64,000 bases of DNA from Vesta saturnalis (lineage: Eukaryota; Arthropoda; Insecta; Coleoptera; Lampyridae): positions 187,501-251,500 of the forward strand of contig JARFJB010001974.1 of the NCBI GenBank assembly GCA_036346205.1, written 5' to 3'. The notes beneath the pieces were generated by a model. The model had not been told where the DNA came from and ran no database searches. It saw nothing but the letters and a program-made list of their open reading frames with translations. The position numbers and the translations under genes are program-made. This document shows, piece by piece, positions 1 through 13,266 of the stretch. The stretch's first letter is position 1. Each line of letters opens with the position of its first letter.

Positions 1-2520
1 CATGACTCTTATGTCATATCACCATGTTTTAGAAGTTTCTTTAGATATTAGGAACTCTTAAGTTCTGTATTAAAGTCTGTTACTTTAGGGTAGAATTTTA
101 AAGTATTACCTTAAAGTCAGGAGAGTCACTAGTTTGAATGAAATGGTATGGGAAATGTACAAGTTTTGCAGAAATCTAGCTAAAACTGTGTCAAATTCTA
201 TTTAGACGATTTTCTTTTAATATAATTATAGCAATGTTTTAAAAATTTAGATGCTTACTATATTGAATTATGGACCAGAAGTTTTCATAAATGACTTTCG
301 TAGCTGAAATACAGAAAACTACCTTTACCAGATTGTGAAAATGTTGGAATTTTTTATATTCTGACCTGTTAGTTGTTAACATTATGCAGAATCTTGCAAT
401 GTAAATGAAAGTAGTAGTAATGTATTACAGATTAAAAATAGCGCTGTGTTGTTTATCTTTGGAAACGACCGGAAATTTCTAGTGCAGTAGCAATAGATTT
501 AAGGGGAACGAAATTTGGACCCTAATTGTTTCTAAAATACGTTTTATTTTCGTATATTGTAGTAGAGTTCAGTTTGCGGTACTACAATGTTGCGGTATTA
601 ATTATCGCATTTGCCTTTGGGGTGCTGATGTAAGAGTTTTCCTGATTTGGTTTCGTACGAGCGGCATTTTTGATATAATTTTTGGCAAATGTAATCAGCC
701 CGAAGAGATTGGGTTAATAATGGCGATCTGTAGAGATTGAAGCGCATGCCATTGGATCGGTAGCTATCATACGTAGAAAACATTTCGATATTTTTCACCC
801 TGGTGCCGTAGTTAGGTGTTTGCTAGTGTGATTACAAATGAAACTGGGTTTCATTCTAAGTAGATTGTGGAGCGACTTTTTGTTAGTACTGACAAAATTT
901 GGAAAAAAGTTTCGTGAACGGTTATTAATAACGACGTAGGGGTGATGGGACAAAGAGTCAGTTAAATTTGGGGGAAAACAAAAAATTAAGTAAGCTGGTA
1001 TATATCTACAAGTTCCCATAGCTATCATCATCAGCGACCGAATTGGACTACTAGTCGACTACTGATGCTGACAGCTTTGTTATTGAAAAGCTTTTGGTGT
1101 TTTTAACTTTGTGTAGTTCGTGGGTGCATTTTGTTTGTGTCCTAGCACAGATCCAGTGTTCCAGATCTTCATAAGTAAGAAAACATCTAGTTGAACTGCT
1201 TGGTGTCAGATAGTATCAATTAATTGTGAAAGTGACATTTCCTTAATGAACTTTTAGTATTCTGTATTTGTAAGCTGACCATATGTAACACATTTATTCT
1301 GTATGTTTAGAACACATGGGGATCTGAACCCTCACTACTTTTTGTGACTTCACACCCCCTTTCGCTTACTCACTTGTGATCGGTTGTTAGCTCCACTCTA
1401 AACCTCAGGATGTTAGCTCTGATTGGAGACTTAAAACTATCCCTTGAAAGCCATGACCACTTAATTATAAGAGTGCGTATCGTTATATAAATTTCGATTT
1501 CTGACGGTAATAGCTCTCTACTCCCTGAAAAGCTTTCTCAACCTAGACATTAGTAAGTATCATTTTAATTTATTTTTATTTTGTTTTATTTATTCACTTT
1601 AACTAGAAAAATTTTTTAATGTTTTCCTATAATCCCAGTTATGAGTAATGGAAGGTATAATTTAATAGTCTAAATGCCTCGACATGTTGCAAGCTGTTTA
1701 AAAACGTCAATGTTTCAGATAAGGGTGTCATATCAACGAAGTACGACAACGGGATTGAGATTGACCTCGAAGAGTTTATATGTATACTGCCTGAGTGATA
1801 TTACACGATTTTTAAGTCTAAGAATCAGCGGATACAGCAACTTAACGAGCCTTTGAAGTGTAGTATTATTATATGCTGTGTAATTACCATCCCCCATACG
1901 TTGCGCTAAAGCATATGCAAATCTGCACAACCAATAGCATGCGTTAGTCAAAATATCACAGCCTTAAACACCTATCAGAGACCAAACTGGAAATGGGAGT
2001 GGCTGGGTCCTCAGACCAGCATACAGTTAGGGGCCTTGGCGAGCTAGTAGACCTACCACCATCCACAAACTACTTGTAGGAATGGTTTCCAAGGAATAGT
2101 TTTCGGCCTCTAATCAGAGCTTACAGCCTATTCATTAGAGTGGTGATAACAACCAATCACAAACCTGAAAGTGAAAGAAAGTTGCTCCTAAATGGAGTTA
2201 AAGGGGTTAGCCTAAAAATTACTGTAATTTTGCACCGTACCGTATGTACGGTTTTAATCATTACATCATTCTAATAGGCAGAGATGTCTTTAATTTATAC
2301 GTTTATTAGAATGAGTAAATGTAGTTTCTGGCCCTTCCTTTATACTCGCGCTTTGGGAAAGTCAAAAAAGAGAAAAATTTAAAAGTTGTGTAACTTTTAA
2401 CTTCTTAAGATAATTACTGCCTACGCCGATTAGCAAAAGTTTACATATTTCCTGCAAATTTAATCGAAATTAATAAATGCATGTTATATGACACTTGTTT
2501 TCTGTATTGTGTGGCATTAG
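1..2520. other. AT-rich intergenic DNA, no gene seen
   Basis: Only short, unrelated open frames occur on both strands, with no recognisable domain, RNA gene or transposon end. Composition is ordinary AT-rich spacer. A slightly more GC-rich patch at about 1960-2200 could be an old repeat, but I could not place it in a family. Confidence 0.6.
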
Positions 2521-2816
2521 AGTGTGCGTGCGTGTCCGCGTGCATGTATGCCCTCCTACGCTTCCGCGAGATTGCGTGCGTGTGTGTGCTTGTGTACGTG
2601 GGTTCATGTACTTGTAGGCGTGTGTGCGTCTATGAGTATGTGCGTGTGTGCTTGCGTGTGTGATTGTGTGTGCGTGCTTGCCGGTGTGAGAACGCTCGTT
2701 CGTGCTTATCTGCGTATGCGTGCGTGTGGGCGTGTGTGCATGTGTGAGTGTGGCGTGTGTGCGTTTTTACGTGTGAGAACGAGCGTGTGCGTGTATGCGT
2801 GTGCTATATGTTTGTA
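2521..2816. repeat. Imperfect GT-rich simple repeat
   Basis: The plus strand is dominated by GTGTG and GTGCGTG words with scattered interruptions. It precedes the much longer GT array starting at about 3036, separated by 220 bp of ordinary sequence. Open frames across it encode only Val/Cys/Arg strings and are not genes. Confidence 0.85.
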
Positions 2817-3035
2817 GTACTTTGGAGCATGCAGTTTCAGATGTGACAAATCGTGTAAACTCTGCTGAGAGCTTTATTACGATTCATTACAACCACGACG
2901 TACACTTTTATCTGCAATTGTGTATTATTTCCATGTGCCCCGCGACAATTAAATTATTCCACAATTTTGTTATATTATTTTCCTGTAGACTAATAGGAGA
3001 AGGAATTCAAGCGGTGAACTGTTACGACATAATGG

Positions 3036-4239
3036 ATGTGCGTGTGCGTATGTGCGTCTTCGTGTGTGCGTTTGTGCGTGTGTGCGTATGTGCGTGTGTG
3101 CGTGTGTGCGTATGTGCGTGTTGGTGTGTGCGTGGTGGTGTGCGTGTGTGTGCGTGTGTGTGTGCGTGTGTGTGCGTGTGGCGTGTGTTGCGTGTGTGCG
3201 TGTGGGTGTGTGCGTGTGCGTGTGTGCTGTGCGTCGTCGTGCGTGCGTGTGTGCGTGTGTGCGTGTGTGTGTGTGTGTCGTGTGTGCTGTGTGTGGTGGT
3301 GTGCGTGTGTGCGTGTGTCGTGTGCGTGTGTGGTTGCGTGTGTGTCGTGTGTGGTGTGTGTGTGTGCGTTTGTTGTGCGTGTGCGTGTGCGTGTGTCTGT
3401 GGTGTGCGTTGTGTGCGTGTTGCGTGTGTGCGTGTGTGCGTGTTTGTGTGTTCGTGTGTGTGCGTTGGTGCGTGTGTGTGCGTTGTGCGTGTGTGCGTGT
3501 GTGTGCGTGTGTCGTGTGTCGTGTGTGCGTGTGCGTGGTGTGTGCTGTGGTGTGCGTGTGTGTGGTGTGTCGTGTGTGTGTGTGCGTGTGTGCGTGTGTG
3601 CGTGTGTGCGTGTGTGCTGTGTGCGTGTTGCGTGTGTGTGGTGTGCTGTGTGTGCTGTGTGTGCGTGTGTGCGTGTGCGTGGTGTGGTGTGTGCGTGTGT
3701 GCGTGTGTGTGGTGTGGTGTGTGGTGTGTGCGTGTGTGTGTGTCGTGTGCGTGTGGTGTGTGCGTGGTGCTGTGTGCTGTGTGTGTGCGTGTGTGCGTGT
3801 GGCGTATGTGTGTGTGCGTGTGTGCGCGAGTGCTTGCCTGCTTGCGTGCGAACGTATGTGTGAGGGTGAGTGTTTGATTGCGTGCGTGCGCGTGTGCGTA
3901 TTCGTGTGTGCGATTGTGCATGTGTGTGCGTGTATGTGGCGTGTATGTGTGTGTGTGTGTGTTTGTGTGTGAGTGTGTGTGTGTGTGTCTGTGTGTGAGT
4001 GAGTGTGTGCGTGTGTACGCGTGTGTGCGTGTATGCTTGCGTGTGTGCGTCCGTGCAAGTTTATGCGCTCGTACGTACGTGTGTATTGTGATTAGATACA
4101 TATGTGTGTGTGCATGTACGTCAGTTGTGTGCATGTGCGTGCGTGTGCGTACGCGTGCGCGTGTGCGTGCGTGTGCGTGTGTTGCGTGTGAATGTGTGTT
4201 GTGCGTGTGTGTGTATGTGTGTTTGTGTTTGTGTTTGTG
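3036..4239. repeat. Long GT/GC-rich array, first arm of an inverted pair
   Basis: About 1.2 kb of alternating pyrimidine-purine sequence built from GTGTGC, GTGTGT and GTGTGG words. Interruptions become more frequent after about 3830. The array runs directly into a CA-rich array at 4239/4240, so the two form opposite arms around a small palindrome. Long Cys/Val and His/Thr open frames on both strands are by-products of the repeat. Confidence 0.9.
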
Positions 4240-4676
4240 CACACGCACACTCACACGCACAGCACACGCACACCACGCACGCACACGCACGCACACGCAC
4301 ACGCACACGCACCACAGCACAGCACACGCACGCACCACACGCACACGCACACGCACAATCATCGTACTGCGCACGCACACGCACGCGCACACGCACACGC
4401 AAACGCACACGAACACGCACAGACACGCGCACGCGCACAACCACACGCACGAGCGCACCCACACGCATACGCACACGCACACGCACACTCACACGCACAC
4501 GCATACGCACACGCACGCACACGCACACGCACACGCACACGCACACGCACACGCACACGCACACGCACACGCACTCGCACACGCACAGCACACGCACTCG
4601 CAAACCCACACGCACATGCACACCCACATCCACACGTACGCACGCGCACTCCACACGACCACGCACACGCACCCGA
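4240..4676. repeat. CA/CG-rich array, second arm of the inverted pair
   Basis: The plus strand switches abruptly from GTGTTT words to CACACGCACAC words. The centre is the palindrome TGTGCACA at 4236-4243. The most regular part is a run of CACACG hexamers at about 4510-4575. The array is complementary in character to the preceding GT-rich arm and could in principle fold back on it. Confidence 0.9.
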
Positions 4677-5650
4677 TCTACATTTTAAAAACTATTCGTT
4701 TCCTGAAATATGTTTATTAGCAAAATGTTCGGTCGGTGACACTTTTCAAAAGATATGAAAGATTGGTTTTTTCGCATGTTTCATATGTATATAGTGTTTA
4801 TTAGCAATTCAGTTTCAAATATTCCACGTGCGTGTTCAGTTCAGTTTAGGGGCCAGCTAGCTGGACCGCACAGCTAGTATTACATAGAAATTGCCTTAAA
4901 TTCACACGAATACGCACACGCGCACGCACACGCACACGCGTAACCTGTGTGTAACTTGTGTGCTATATTATAGGGGTAGAACAATTGAGCAGAATTAAAA
5001 AATGCTATAATATACAGGGTGTACCGTAAAAAATACGACTTTAGAGTATTCGGCGTTTGTGTAACACCGTGTATACACATGGTGAATTTCACCATACACG
5101 CTACTATTGTTTACAACTTTTGTCTGATATATTTTTTCCAATTTTAATATTAAACACTTAATATAACCGATGCCTAGCTAAAAGGACATTCGGTATATGT
5201 AGAAAAACATATAAATTTCATACAGCGAATATTTTTTTAAATTTGTAAATAAAGAATTAAAATTAACATTTATTCAACGAAAACATCTCGAATTATTTAA
5301 TGACACGTAACATTTAGTGCTTTGAAGCTTTGTCAAGCGGTACAAGAACTTTCAAAGTGGAAAAATGGTTTATAACTCAAACAACACGCTATATTTAGTG
5401 TTACATTGTTTTTTAGAGCACCTGTTTCTGCCGAGTGTATGTGCTCATTGTTTCTGAACAAGACAACATAAAAAAACTGTCATCGCACTTTTCTTCTCCC
5501 CTTTACTGCTTATACATACAAGTTATCTACATTATACATTAGTACAACTTTTTTACAACAGAAAAGTATGCAATATCAGTATATTTAGTTTGAGTTAACT
5601 TGTACATTGCAGAAAACTAACTCATTGAAAAAAAATAATAGTACCAAATA
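4677..5650. other. Spacer with a small CA tract and a transposon-end fragment
   Basis: No gene is visible. A short CACACG tract lies at about 4904-4942. The words TACAGGGTGTACC at about 5013-5026 resemble the CAGGGTG termini of the rosa-like mariner elements elsewhere in the window, so a solo end or MITE remnant is likely. The remainder is AT-rich. Confidence 0.45.
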
Positions 5651-5653
5651 TAC

Positions 5654-7910
5654 CTATGCTGCAGAATACGTATAATATTTTGAATTTAGATTACGTATTC
5701 TAAACTCTCCATCAATCCAGCTTTAATTAGAGAAACTTTTGTAAACACTGATGGTGAACCTTGAGCACAATCGATACCCCACGATGTTATGCCTGTTTGC
5801 TGATATCTTAAAGATTGGCCTGGTATTTCACACATTAACGGACCACCGCCGTCACCAACGCACAAATCACGCCCATCTTCTCCAAAGGCACATAAAAACT
5901 CGGGTGAAGTTCAAACCATCTCCCCAAACGTGTTTCTCTAAGTTGTGATTGACACTCTGAATTTGGTACAAGATAAAACCTAATTTTCTTCATCACTCTC
6001 CTAAAATATCCTTTAGGGCTATCTTTTCCAAAACCCGTAGCTGCACACCCGTGAGTTCACTCGCCTTTGAGGTGCTAACCCTGGTAAGCAAACAGTATTA
6101 ACATTAACGTCTAATTTAAATGGTTTCTCCATAAATAATAGAGCTGCATCATACACGAGATTATCGACATTAAATTTTGGATGTTTTACTATTAAACTGA
6201 CGTTTCTATCTTGGTGAGGATATGGTTCTCTTGTACTAGTAATATTCCATTCTCCAACACGAACTAGATATTCACTCGAAACATTTACACAATGCCCTGA
6301 TGTTAAAATAACTTCTGGATGAATTAACGAACCGCTACATTGATAATGAAACGTACGATTTAACACTATCGCTGTCCAAGGATATTCTCCAAACTTCGTT
6401 TCTGTTAAATCAGAAGTGTCTGAATAATTTCCTACTATTTGAGTTCCATATCCACACTCCATATTGTCTGGTATCGCTTCAGTGACTCCATTAGCTATTA
6501 AAGTACTCATTTCGTAAGGTTCGCAGCATATTTCTGCAATACCTTTACATGGGTTTGTAGATTTATAAGCGAACCTACAACAAAATATTCCTTGAATAAT
6601 ATTATATTTGCTTGAGTAATTATTGTTAATACATACAATGAAATTATGAAATTTTTAAACTTTGAGCTACGCGTCTCTGTTAGAAAATTCCAGAGACTAT
6701 TCTTATTATTGTCTAATTACTATTTATGGAACTGATTAAAGCCCTAAAGCAAATTTCGTAGTGTAACGTAGAAGTTACTTGGGAATGATATAAATGTAAT
6801 GGCTTTTGAATTAAGGTGTATTGATTGAACATGCACGTTAATAATGCAGTTTAGACTAAGGTCAGTTTAATGATATTTAAAATTTAATTTAAGAGACAGT
6901 CGTAAGTTCCAAAAATTTGTATTGGTTCACTTTAATTAATGACTGTGTGTTCCTTTTTAGAATTCAACCAAGTTGGAGTATTGGTAACAATGAAATACAT
7001 TGTAGTTGGTTTTGATAAATAAAAAAAAGTGACACCGCTAAGCTAAGCTATTGCCGTATTACATTTATTATTATACCATAACACACAAATAATAGTTACG
7101 ATTAAATTGAACAATATATACCTAAATCGTGTATTTAAATCAATTAATTAGAAATGTATCAGGTTAGATGCATATAAACTAGTCTTAATTAAGCCTAAGC
7201 ACGTTTGTTGCAGATGTAGCTATGATTACCACATCACCACCAATTCAGTCGTAATTGGAAATAATGTATTCAAGATGCCGTAGTGAAGTTATAATTAATA
7301 TAAATAGTAGTTTAATCTAACCTACAAAATTGGATAATTATAATAATAAATTATAATAAAATTTAGACAATAATAATTGAATGTGTTTGCAGTATTTCAA
7401 TTTTTGTAATTACAAAGACCCTATTACACGGAAATGCATTATTTGAGAAAGTTTAGGATAAATAATTAGGCATACATAGAATTAGTATTATACAAGGCTC
7501 TATAAACAATGCAGGTTTTAACGGTTTCAAGGCAAAAAGGTAGTTATTCGGCAGCATTTGATTTCATTAAGATTCGGTCGAATGACTAGCAGATATTTCG
7601 ATAAAATATAAATTTCGATAAAATATAAACGTTCATACCTGGGCTGAAAAACATGTCTTCCATCTTTATTAATATCACCATTATTGCATAAATGAAACGG
7701 TACACACACACATTCTTCTTCTATTGGCCCATTATCGAAAAACGACTTGATAAGCTCTTTTATTTTATTATTATTTTTATTAATTTCATCAAGAGTTTTT
7801 ACAATTACATTTGCGACCTTAACTTTAGACCTAATATGTCCTGATGAATGTGATCGGCTTAAAACAGTAATTGTTAGCAAACTTGTAAACAAAAATTGAT
7901 ATCGTGCCAT
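5654..7910 (-). CDS. Clip-domain serine protease homolog (phenoloxidase-activating factor 2-like), frameshifted
   Basis: Exon 1 runs 7910 to 7639. It gives a hydrophobic signal peptide (MARYQFLFTSLLTITVLS), then the first half of a clip domain (ECVCVPFHLCNNG), ending at a GTATGA donor. The intron is 7638-6575. Exon 2 starts at 6574 after a TAG acceptor and continues the frame exactly into the clip domain's last cysteines (CKGIAEICC). The protease-like domain follows: FGEYPWTA, a His in TSGHC, Asp in VYDAALL, the RETRLG segment, and GDGGGPL where proteases have GDSGGP. The catalytic serine is therefore glycine (codons near 5837-5856), which marks a non-catalytic homolog. Such proteins act in haemolymph as cofactors of prophenoloxidase activation. 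After about 6047 at least four small frameshifts interrupt the frame. The stop is at 5654. A pseudogene or assembly indels are both possible. The gene looks single and host-encoded, with no transposon inside its intron that I recognise. Confidence 0.82.
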
Positions 7911-8206
7911 TACAAATAAATTTGTTTAACTATTTGGTCGACAATGTTCCAAATTAACGGAGTAATAGATACTTATTAAAGAAATTAAGGATATTGTGGT
8001 TTTGGGTAACATTTTTATCTAAATTATGCAAATAGCACAACTGTCACAAATTGAAGGTTTGTAAAACAGCGTTAATCATTTCTATATTCTAAATGAAATG
8101 TAAAATAATTCATCACATTAAATTAAAAATTGTGGGTTCTTTTTATCTGTAGATTTAATGTTTACTGTTACCATTGTTATACGGTGTATATAAAATATAC
8201 CAGGTG

Positions 8207-8870
8207 TCTGACTACGTTTTGATAGTCCAGTCATTTTGCGTGTTACGGTACGACATATCTGTAATTTTATCCTGTATATCATCTAAATCAGTCGGGAGTG
8301 TGACATAAACTAGACCTTTTAAGTAATCCTAGAGAAAGAATTCGAAAGCTGTAATATCCGGAGAATGGAGTCGCCACAGAATCGATCAATTCATTTTCCA
8401 GGTTATCAAGATATTCTCCAACTTGACCAAAAAAGTGACGAGTTGCTTCATCTTGTTGTCACCGTATTGTTTGCACCTCATTTAAACGAACATATTCAAG
8501 TAATTCTGTACGAGTATTTCGAAGAAAATCCAAATGTGTTTGGCCCGTTGTGTTTTAAAGGATAGTACTTGGATTTTCTAACACTCTGTATTGAACTTCT
8601 ACTCACTCCTATTACTTGTTCAAGGAATCGTATTGTAGTGTACGGGTTTACCTGGAGATAAGCCAAAATGTTTATTACATTGTCATCTTTGTGAGCGGTC
8701 TTTCTGCGAGGAACTTGATTTTCACCGCTTGGAATAGAACCAGTTCATAGCTTTCGTTCCACATAAGAAAAAGTATTTTTACTTGGAGTTATTCTATCAC
8801 AATTTCGGTACAAATCTTAAGCATGGTTTTGTTTCTTCCACATTCTACATAAATATGTAGTATATCAACA
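8207..8870 (-). pseudogene. Decayed DD41D/rosa-like mariner transposase
   Basis: Reading leftward from about 8830, the frames recall the helix-turn-helix linker of this family (NPYTTIRFLEQVIGVSRSS). Near 8440 there is a degraded second-aspartate region (QDEATRHFFGQVGEYL). At about 8300-8380 there is a degraded SPD region (SPDITAFEFFL) and the typical tail (LPTDLDDIQDK). These three blocks are in family order but in different frames with many stops, so the copy is dead. Its left boundary is close to a CCAGGTGTCTGACTAC end at about 8200. It is more decayed than the copies at 20.6 and 41 kb. Confidence 0.6.
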
Positions 8871-9052
8871 TAATCATTGTAATTACTTCACGCAACAAAA
8901 ATGAATGACAATTTGTGTTGTTACTAGGGTACATATTACTTTTGCTTCATAACCACCTACATTTAACATCAACCACATTTAAAAAAGTTAACATGTTTCA
9001 AACTAGTGTTGCATGGTTGAATTAGGTTTTGAAATGTACTCAAAAATAAAGT

Positions 9053-9480
9053 ATTATACCGGTTGTCCGATTTAAAAAATTAAAGTGGTCGTTCCGTGAC
9101 CGGATACGCGAGAGAAACTGGATGCTTTTTTATAAACTTTAGTCTCTATTGTTCGTAATTGCAAAATTTTATCTTTGACATTCTGCTTTCGAGATATTGG
9201 AGTACTAAACCTTGCTTTAATAAATCTAATAATATGAATGACCCTATTGTCATTATTGTGCACTAGAATCATGACAAGTATGGTATTGTTGAATTTGTTT
9301 TTGCAAGCTTTATTCAAAAATGTAATATTATACCGGTTGTCGCATTAAAAAAAATAAGTTGGGATCACGTGAGAGTAAAATCGGTAGTCTTTTTATAGTA
9401 GATGTAAGCATCAGTTTCCACCGTTTATGTCTGCACTGTCATTTGAAGAGTTTCTGAGATAGTGAACTGCCAACACGACT
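9053..9480. repeat. Two diverged direct copies starting TATACCGGTTGTC
   Basis: TATACCGGTTGTCCGATTTA near 9057 and TATACCGGTTGTCGCATTAA near 9331 begin two segments about 274 bp apart. Both continue with a GCGAGAG/CGTGAGAG word and a CTTTTTTATA/CTTTTTATA word. The pattern suggests a tandem or nested pair of transposon ends. No coding capacity is visible. Confidence 0.45.
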
Positions 9481-11026
9481 TAGGACACCTATAATGACTA
9501 AACCGATTTGAACGAAATTCGGCACATACATTATTCTGTTAAAGGAGTTTATTCATGTTTACAAACATTTTATTTTATAAATTTGAGTGGATGCATTTAA
9601 AATCATATCCTCATAAAAAATCATTCTTGGATAAAGTCAATCGTTTACGAGATAATTTAACTTTTGCAAATAGCTGCATACACTAATTTCGCCTTAAATA
9701 TTAAAAAAATTGTGGACTGCCATAAACTTGTCTAAAACACCATAAACCCAGTAGAATACCGTAGCATGTTGCTAAGATTCTCTACAGGTTTCAGTAGTAC
9801 CTCCGGTATCACCTTAGATTTCTTAATTCACTTTGAAAATGATTTGTAGCAAACCTGTTGAATTTTAATGAGTTATTCATATAATAGCTTCGTCTTGCAA
9901 GCTGTGTTCATTTTTTTAACAGACCACTGCTCTTAATTTCTAACGCCCTAAAGAGATTCATTAAGATCTTCTAAGATAAGTTGTAAGTTAACTATATATT
10001 AATATTTCTTACTTTAGCAGTTTTCGACGGATTGTGTAATCCTCATTTATTCCATCTTCTTTTTAGACTAGACTTTGGTCTACCATTTATGGGCTACCTT
10101 GGTCTAGTATCGTTTTTTAGCGACGTCCTGTGATGTAACCCTCTATTCCATCCTATCCATGGATTCTGCGGGTTGTATATCTGAAAAAGGTTACATTATC
10201 TTGATATGTCCTGCATCTTGCTTCAGCATAATTGTTTCGTATGTTGTTACAGCATCTTGGTCCAGGATCATGTTTTAACAATTTTATTTCCGAGAGCAAT
10301 TTTATGTCAGCCATCTTGATCCGTTATTTAAGCCAGTTTGTCTACGTAATATTGTGCCATTTTAATTATTACAGGAAATCTAACTTTCGACATGTTTTCA
10401 CTCATTTTGTTCCCGGCAGTTAGCTTATTTCAATCTAATTGTTGCTGATATATTATTTCAGATAGATTGTTTCTGCCATATTATGTTGTTTTTTTCTCTT
10501 TAACGTTAAGTACAACATGCATAAACAGTTGCTACACAAGTAAACAAAGTACTGTTAAAGATATGGGTTAAATGTAAATCAATAAACAAGGTATGTAGTA
10601 GTGCAACCGACATTGAACCAATAAATAAACAAAAATCTCACGCAAGCATATAACACCCAAAATAAAGGAACAACCCACTGCAGACCTCCAAGTACACCAA
10701 ACAGCTGATGCACAAAACGAAAGAGAACTAAAATATAAAAAATACTAGTATCTAACAACTCCCATATCTCTTCCAAGCATGCAAATAAAGATGCAAAGCA
10801 ACTAGCAATCAGGTAAACCGTATACTTCGTAAACACGTAAACAAGCAAGCATGTATTACATAACACCCAAAAGAAAAGAAACTAGCCAAAAAACTCCTGA
10901 ATACACCAACCTTGCACGAAGCAGGCAGAAAACGTTTCATATAAGCTAAAAAATGAAAAAAAATGTCCAAATCAAAACAGCTAAGAAAGTTATTTTAACA
11001 TACAATGTAAGCACACAAGACTGAAC
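9481..11026. other. Spacer, no gene recognised
   Basis: AT-rich sequence with only short open frames. At about 10060-10440 the words CATCTTG and ATTTAAGCC recur irregularly, hinting at an old degenerate repeat, but no unit could be defined. Confidence 0.5.
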
Positions 11027-11156
11027 CACACACTCGCACATACAAACACAGGTACACGCACATGCACACGAAAACGCATTCATGCACTCACGAATTACGC
11101 ACGCACGCACGCACGCCCGCACGTACGCAAGTAATAGGAACACACGTACACATGCA
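11027..11156. repeat. Short CA/GCAC simple repeat
   Basis: CACACTCGCACATACAAACA-type words pass into a short perfect run of ACGC tetranucleotides at about 11097-11117, then back to mixed CA sequence. It is the same repeat class as the larger arrays at 3-4.7 kb and 27-28 kb. Confidence 0.75.
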
Positions 11157-13123
11157 CACGCTCTGTTTCTCTTTCATCATAAGCTTCAGGGAAATATTTT
11201 TTACGTTTAAAGCAGGCAATAAAAATAACGCTGAAAAATTGATAAAATTTCTTTCTTGTGATACATATTACAATAATATGCTTTTTCTTCAAACGTCAGA
11301 TATTAGACAATATCTATCTTATCCTCACCGTAATGAAATTCAGCTTTATATCCTGTTGCGATTTGTCTATTCAGATAACGACCTTTTGCTAGTTTCGTGA
11401 CACCAAATAAATGGCAATTGTAATATTCGTCAAATTCCCGTTAAAGGAATGAATAGAACCTTTAACAGGGTTAAAAACCACTAACTACTATTTGCTTGAG
11501 GTCTGTTTTTATTTTTCATTGTAACTTTAACAATCACCAGAATACATGTAGAGTAACTTGCAACCATTCTGCACGAAATCATTTGAAACAAACCGATAAA
11601 AGTATTCGACCTTATCAATGTGACTAACATACTAACACAGATTATCCGTATTCCGGTAAGGGCGCATATACATTTGTTATTACTCACTCTTTAATAACCC
11701 CTTATATTCATTTCTTCTGTTATTATATATCAATATTACATGATATACTCTCTATCTAAATGTTTTATATCAATTTATACAATTTCACGACAGAAGTGTT
11801 AACTTGTTATTAAATAAAAAGATGACCGAATTATATTTTTCAGTTTTCTTATTACCGACTATTCGGCATATAAACCGTTATAATTCACTAAGAATCACAC
11901 ACATTTTAGACCGGCCAAGACAGATTAATTTAATTGTTTGTTAGTTTTTTGTGTTTTGTTTTGTTAGTCGCTTTACTTCGTTAGTTATTATTAGGTTTAA
12001 GGTTCAAATACTTAGATTTGGTGATATAGGAACTAAATATTTTATGGGAAAATCATTTTTTTGTCAATGATATAGTGTTACGGTCGAAAATGGCAGTAAA
12101 ACGTGTGTAATAGATAAGGGAAATGGGTTTGTCACAAATCAATTGGGCGCCAGAATGTTTGTAAATGTCAATATAGGGGTTGTAATACCTAAATGCGAAG
12201 GGTTTATAGCTAACTTCAAACAACCAAGAAACTCACTGTCCTTTAATCGCAAATCCAGGTGAGCCAGTGAATTACAGCATATACGTCGGTTCCTATAAAG
12301 GTTCAAAATACCCATACAAAACCATCGTGCAAATAAGCCAGCTGATCGGTCAATGCTCTAATTGCTTTAGGTTTACGTCACGTTAAATTTAAATCTTAGT
12401 TTCTAACATACCTTAACAAAATTCAAAATAATAAATGTTTCAATAAAGTAATGCTTATGAATGGTTGCGTTAAGGCTTTCACTTAAATAATAAAAAAGAA
12501 TGAACGTTGTCGTTGTTTAGTTGCATAAACCCAAAATTCTCATGAAATAAATAAATTACTCGGTAACTCGAATGTAAACCAAAAATATCTAATCAATTAA
12601 ATTTGTTTTTTCGTAATTAATAATGCAGTAATAGGAAGTGAGTGACAATAATACCATAAACTGTAAAGTAATAATAGTACCCAATTTATAAACACTATGT
12701 ATATATTCAACTCAAATTGAAACAGGAAACGTTAATAAACAAATGATACCGAAACTCAAATCCATGCGGTTTTGTAAATATAAATTAATAAAAAGGGTTG
12801 ACGCTTGCAAGTTCCCTATAATAATCTATTGTACTTTGCTTTTAAATAACACCAACATGAATATTGGAAACGTCGATATGTAAATTTTAGCAAATCGGTA
12901 ATACGTGAATTGTTATTACAAAACCAAACTAAAATGGCCATAACACAAAAAACCCTATGAATATTTCGCGGGTCAATACACTTTATTAAATTAATTTAAA
13001 CGTCTGAAGGAGTACTAAACAGAATGATAAACAAGAAGCGTGTTCATCTGCTCGACAACTACAATTACAAAAAAAAACACTATTAAAACTATCATCACAC
13101 ACAAAAACGTACGAAATAGTTAC
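11157..13123. other. Spacer, no gene recognised
   Basis: AT-rich sequence with short open frames only. No transposase, reverse transcriptase or RNA-gene signature was seen on either strand. Confidence 0.5.
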
Positions 13124-13266
13124 CTTTATTGTACAAATGAACACTCTGAGATCTCCCCCTTCCTCGGTACTCCAATAAATAGTTCCCGCAAGTGACCCTC
13201 CAGACGTCTGATCGGTGTAAGCTAACTGCAAGAATCCTCCCCAAAAAGCCGCATCCAAATCAACAA
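13124..13266 (-). CDS. Possible isolated coding exon of unknown protein
   Basis: A 143-bp minus-strand segment is open in one frame. It contains AAFWGGFLQLAYTDQTSGGS and ends in FICTIK directly before a good GTAACT donor (13123 leftward). A weak acceptor (TTCTAAG) precedes it. Its codon composition is more balanced than the surrounding spacer, which is why I list it. I do not recognise the family, and no neighbouring exon was found within 3 kb, so it may be a chance open frame. Confidence 0.2.

Noticed and set aside
2970..4688. Long open frames rich in Cys/Val/Arg or His/Thr on both strands
   Set aside because: They arise because GT/CA repeats lack stop codons in several frames. The predicted products are pure dipeptide or tetrapeptide repeats with no domain.
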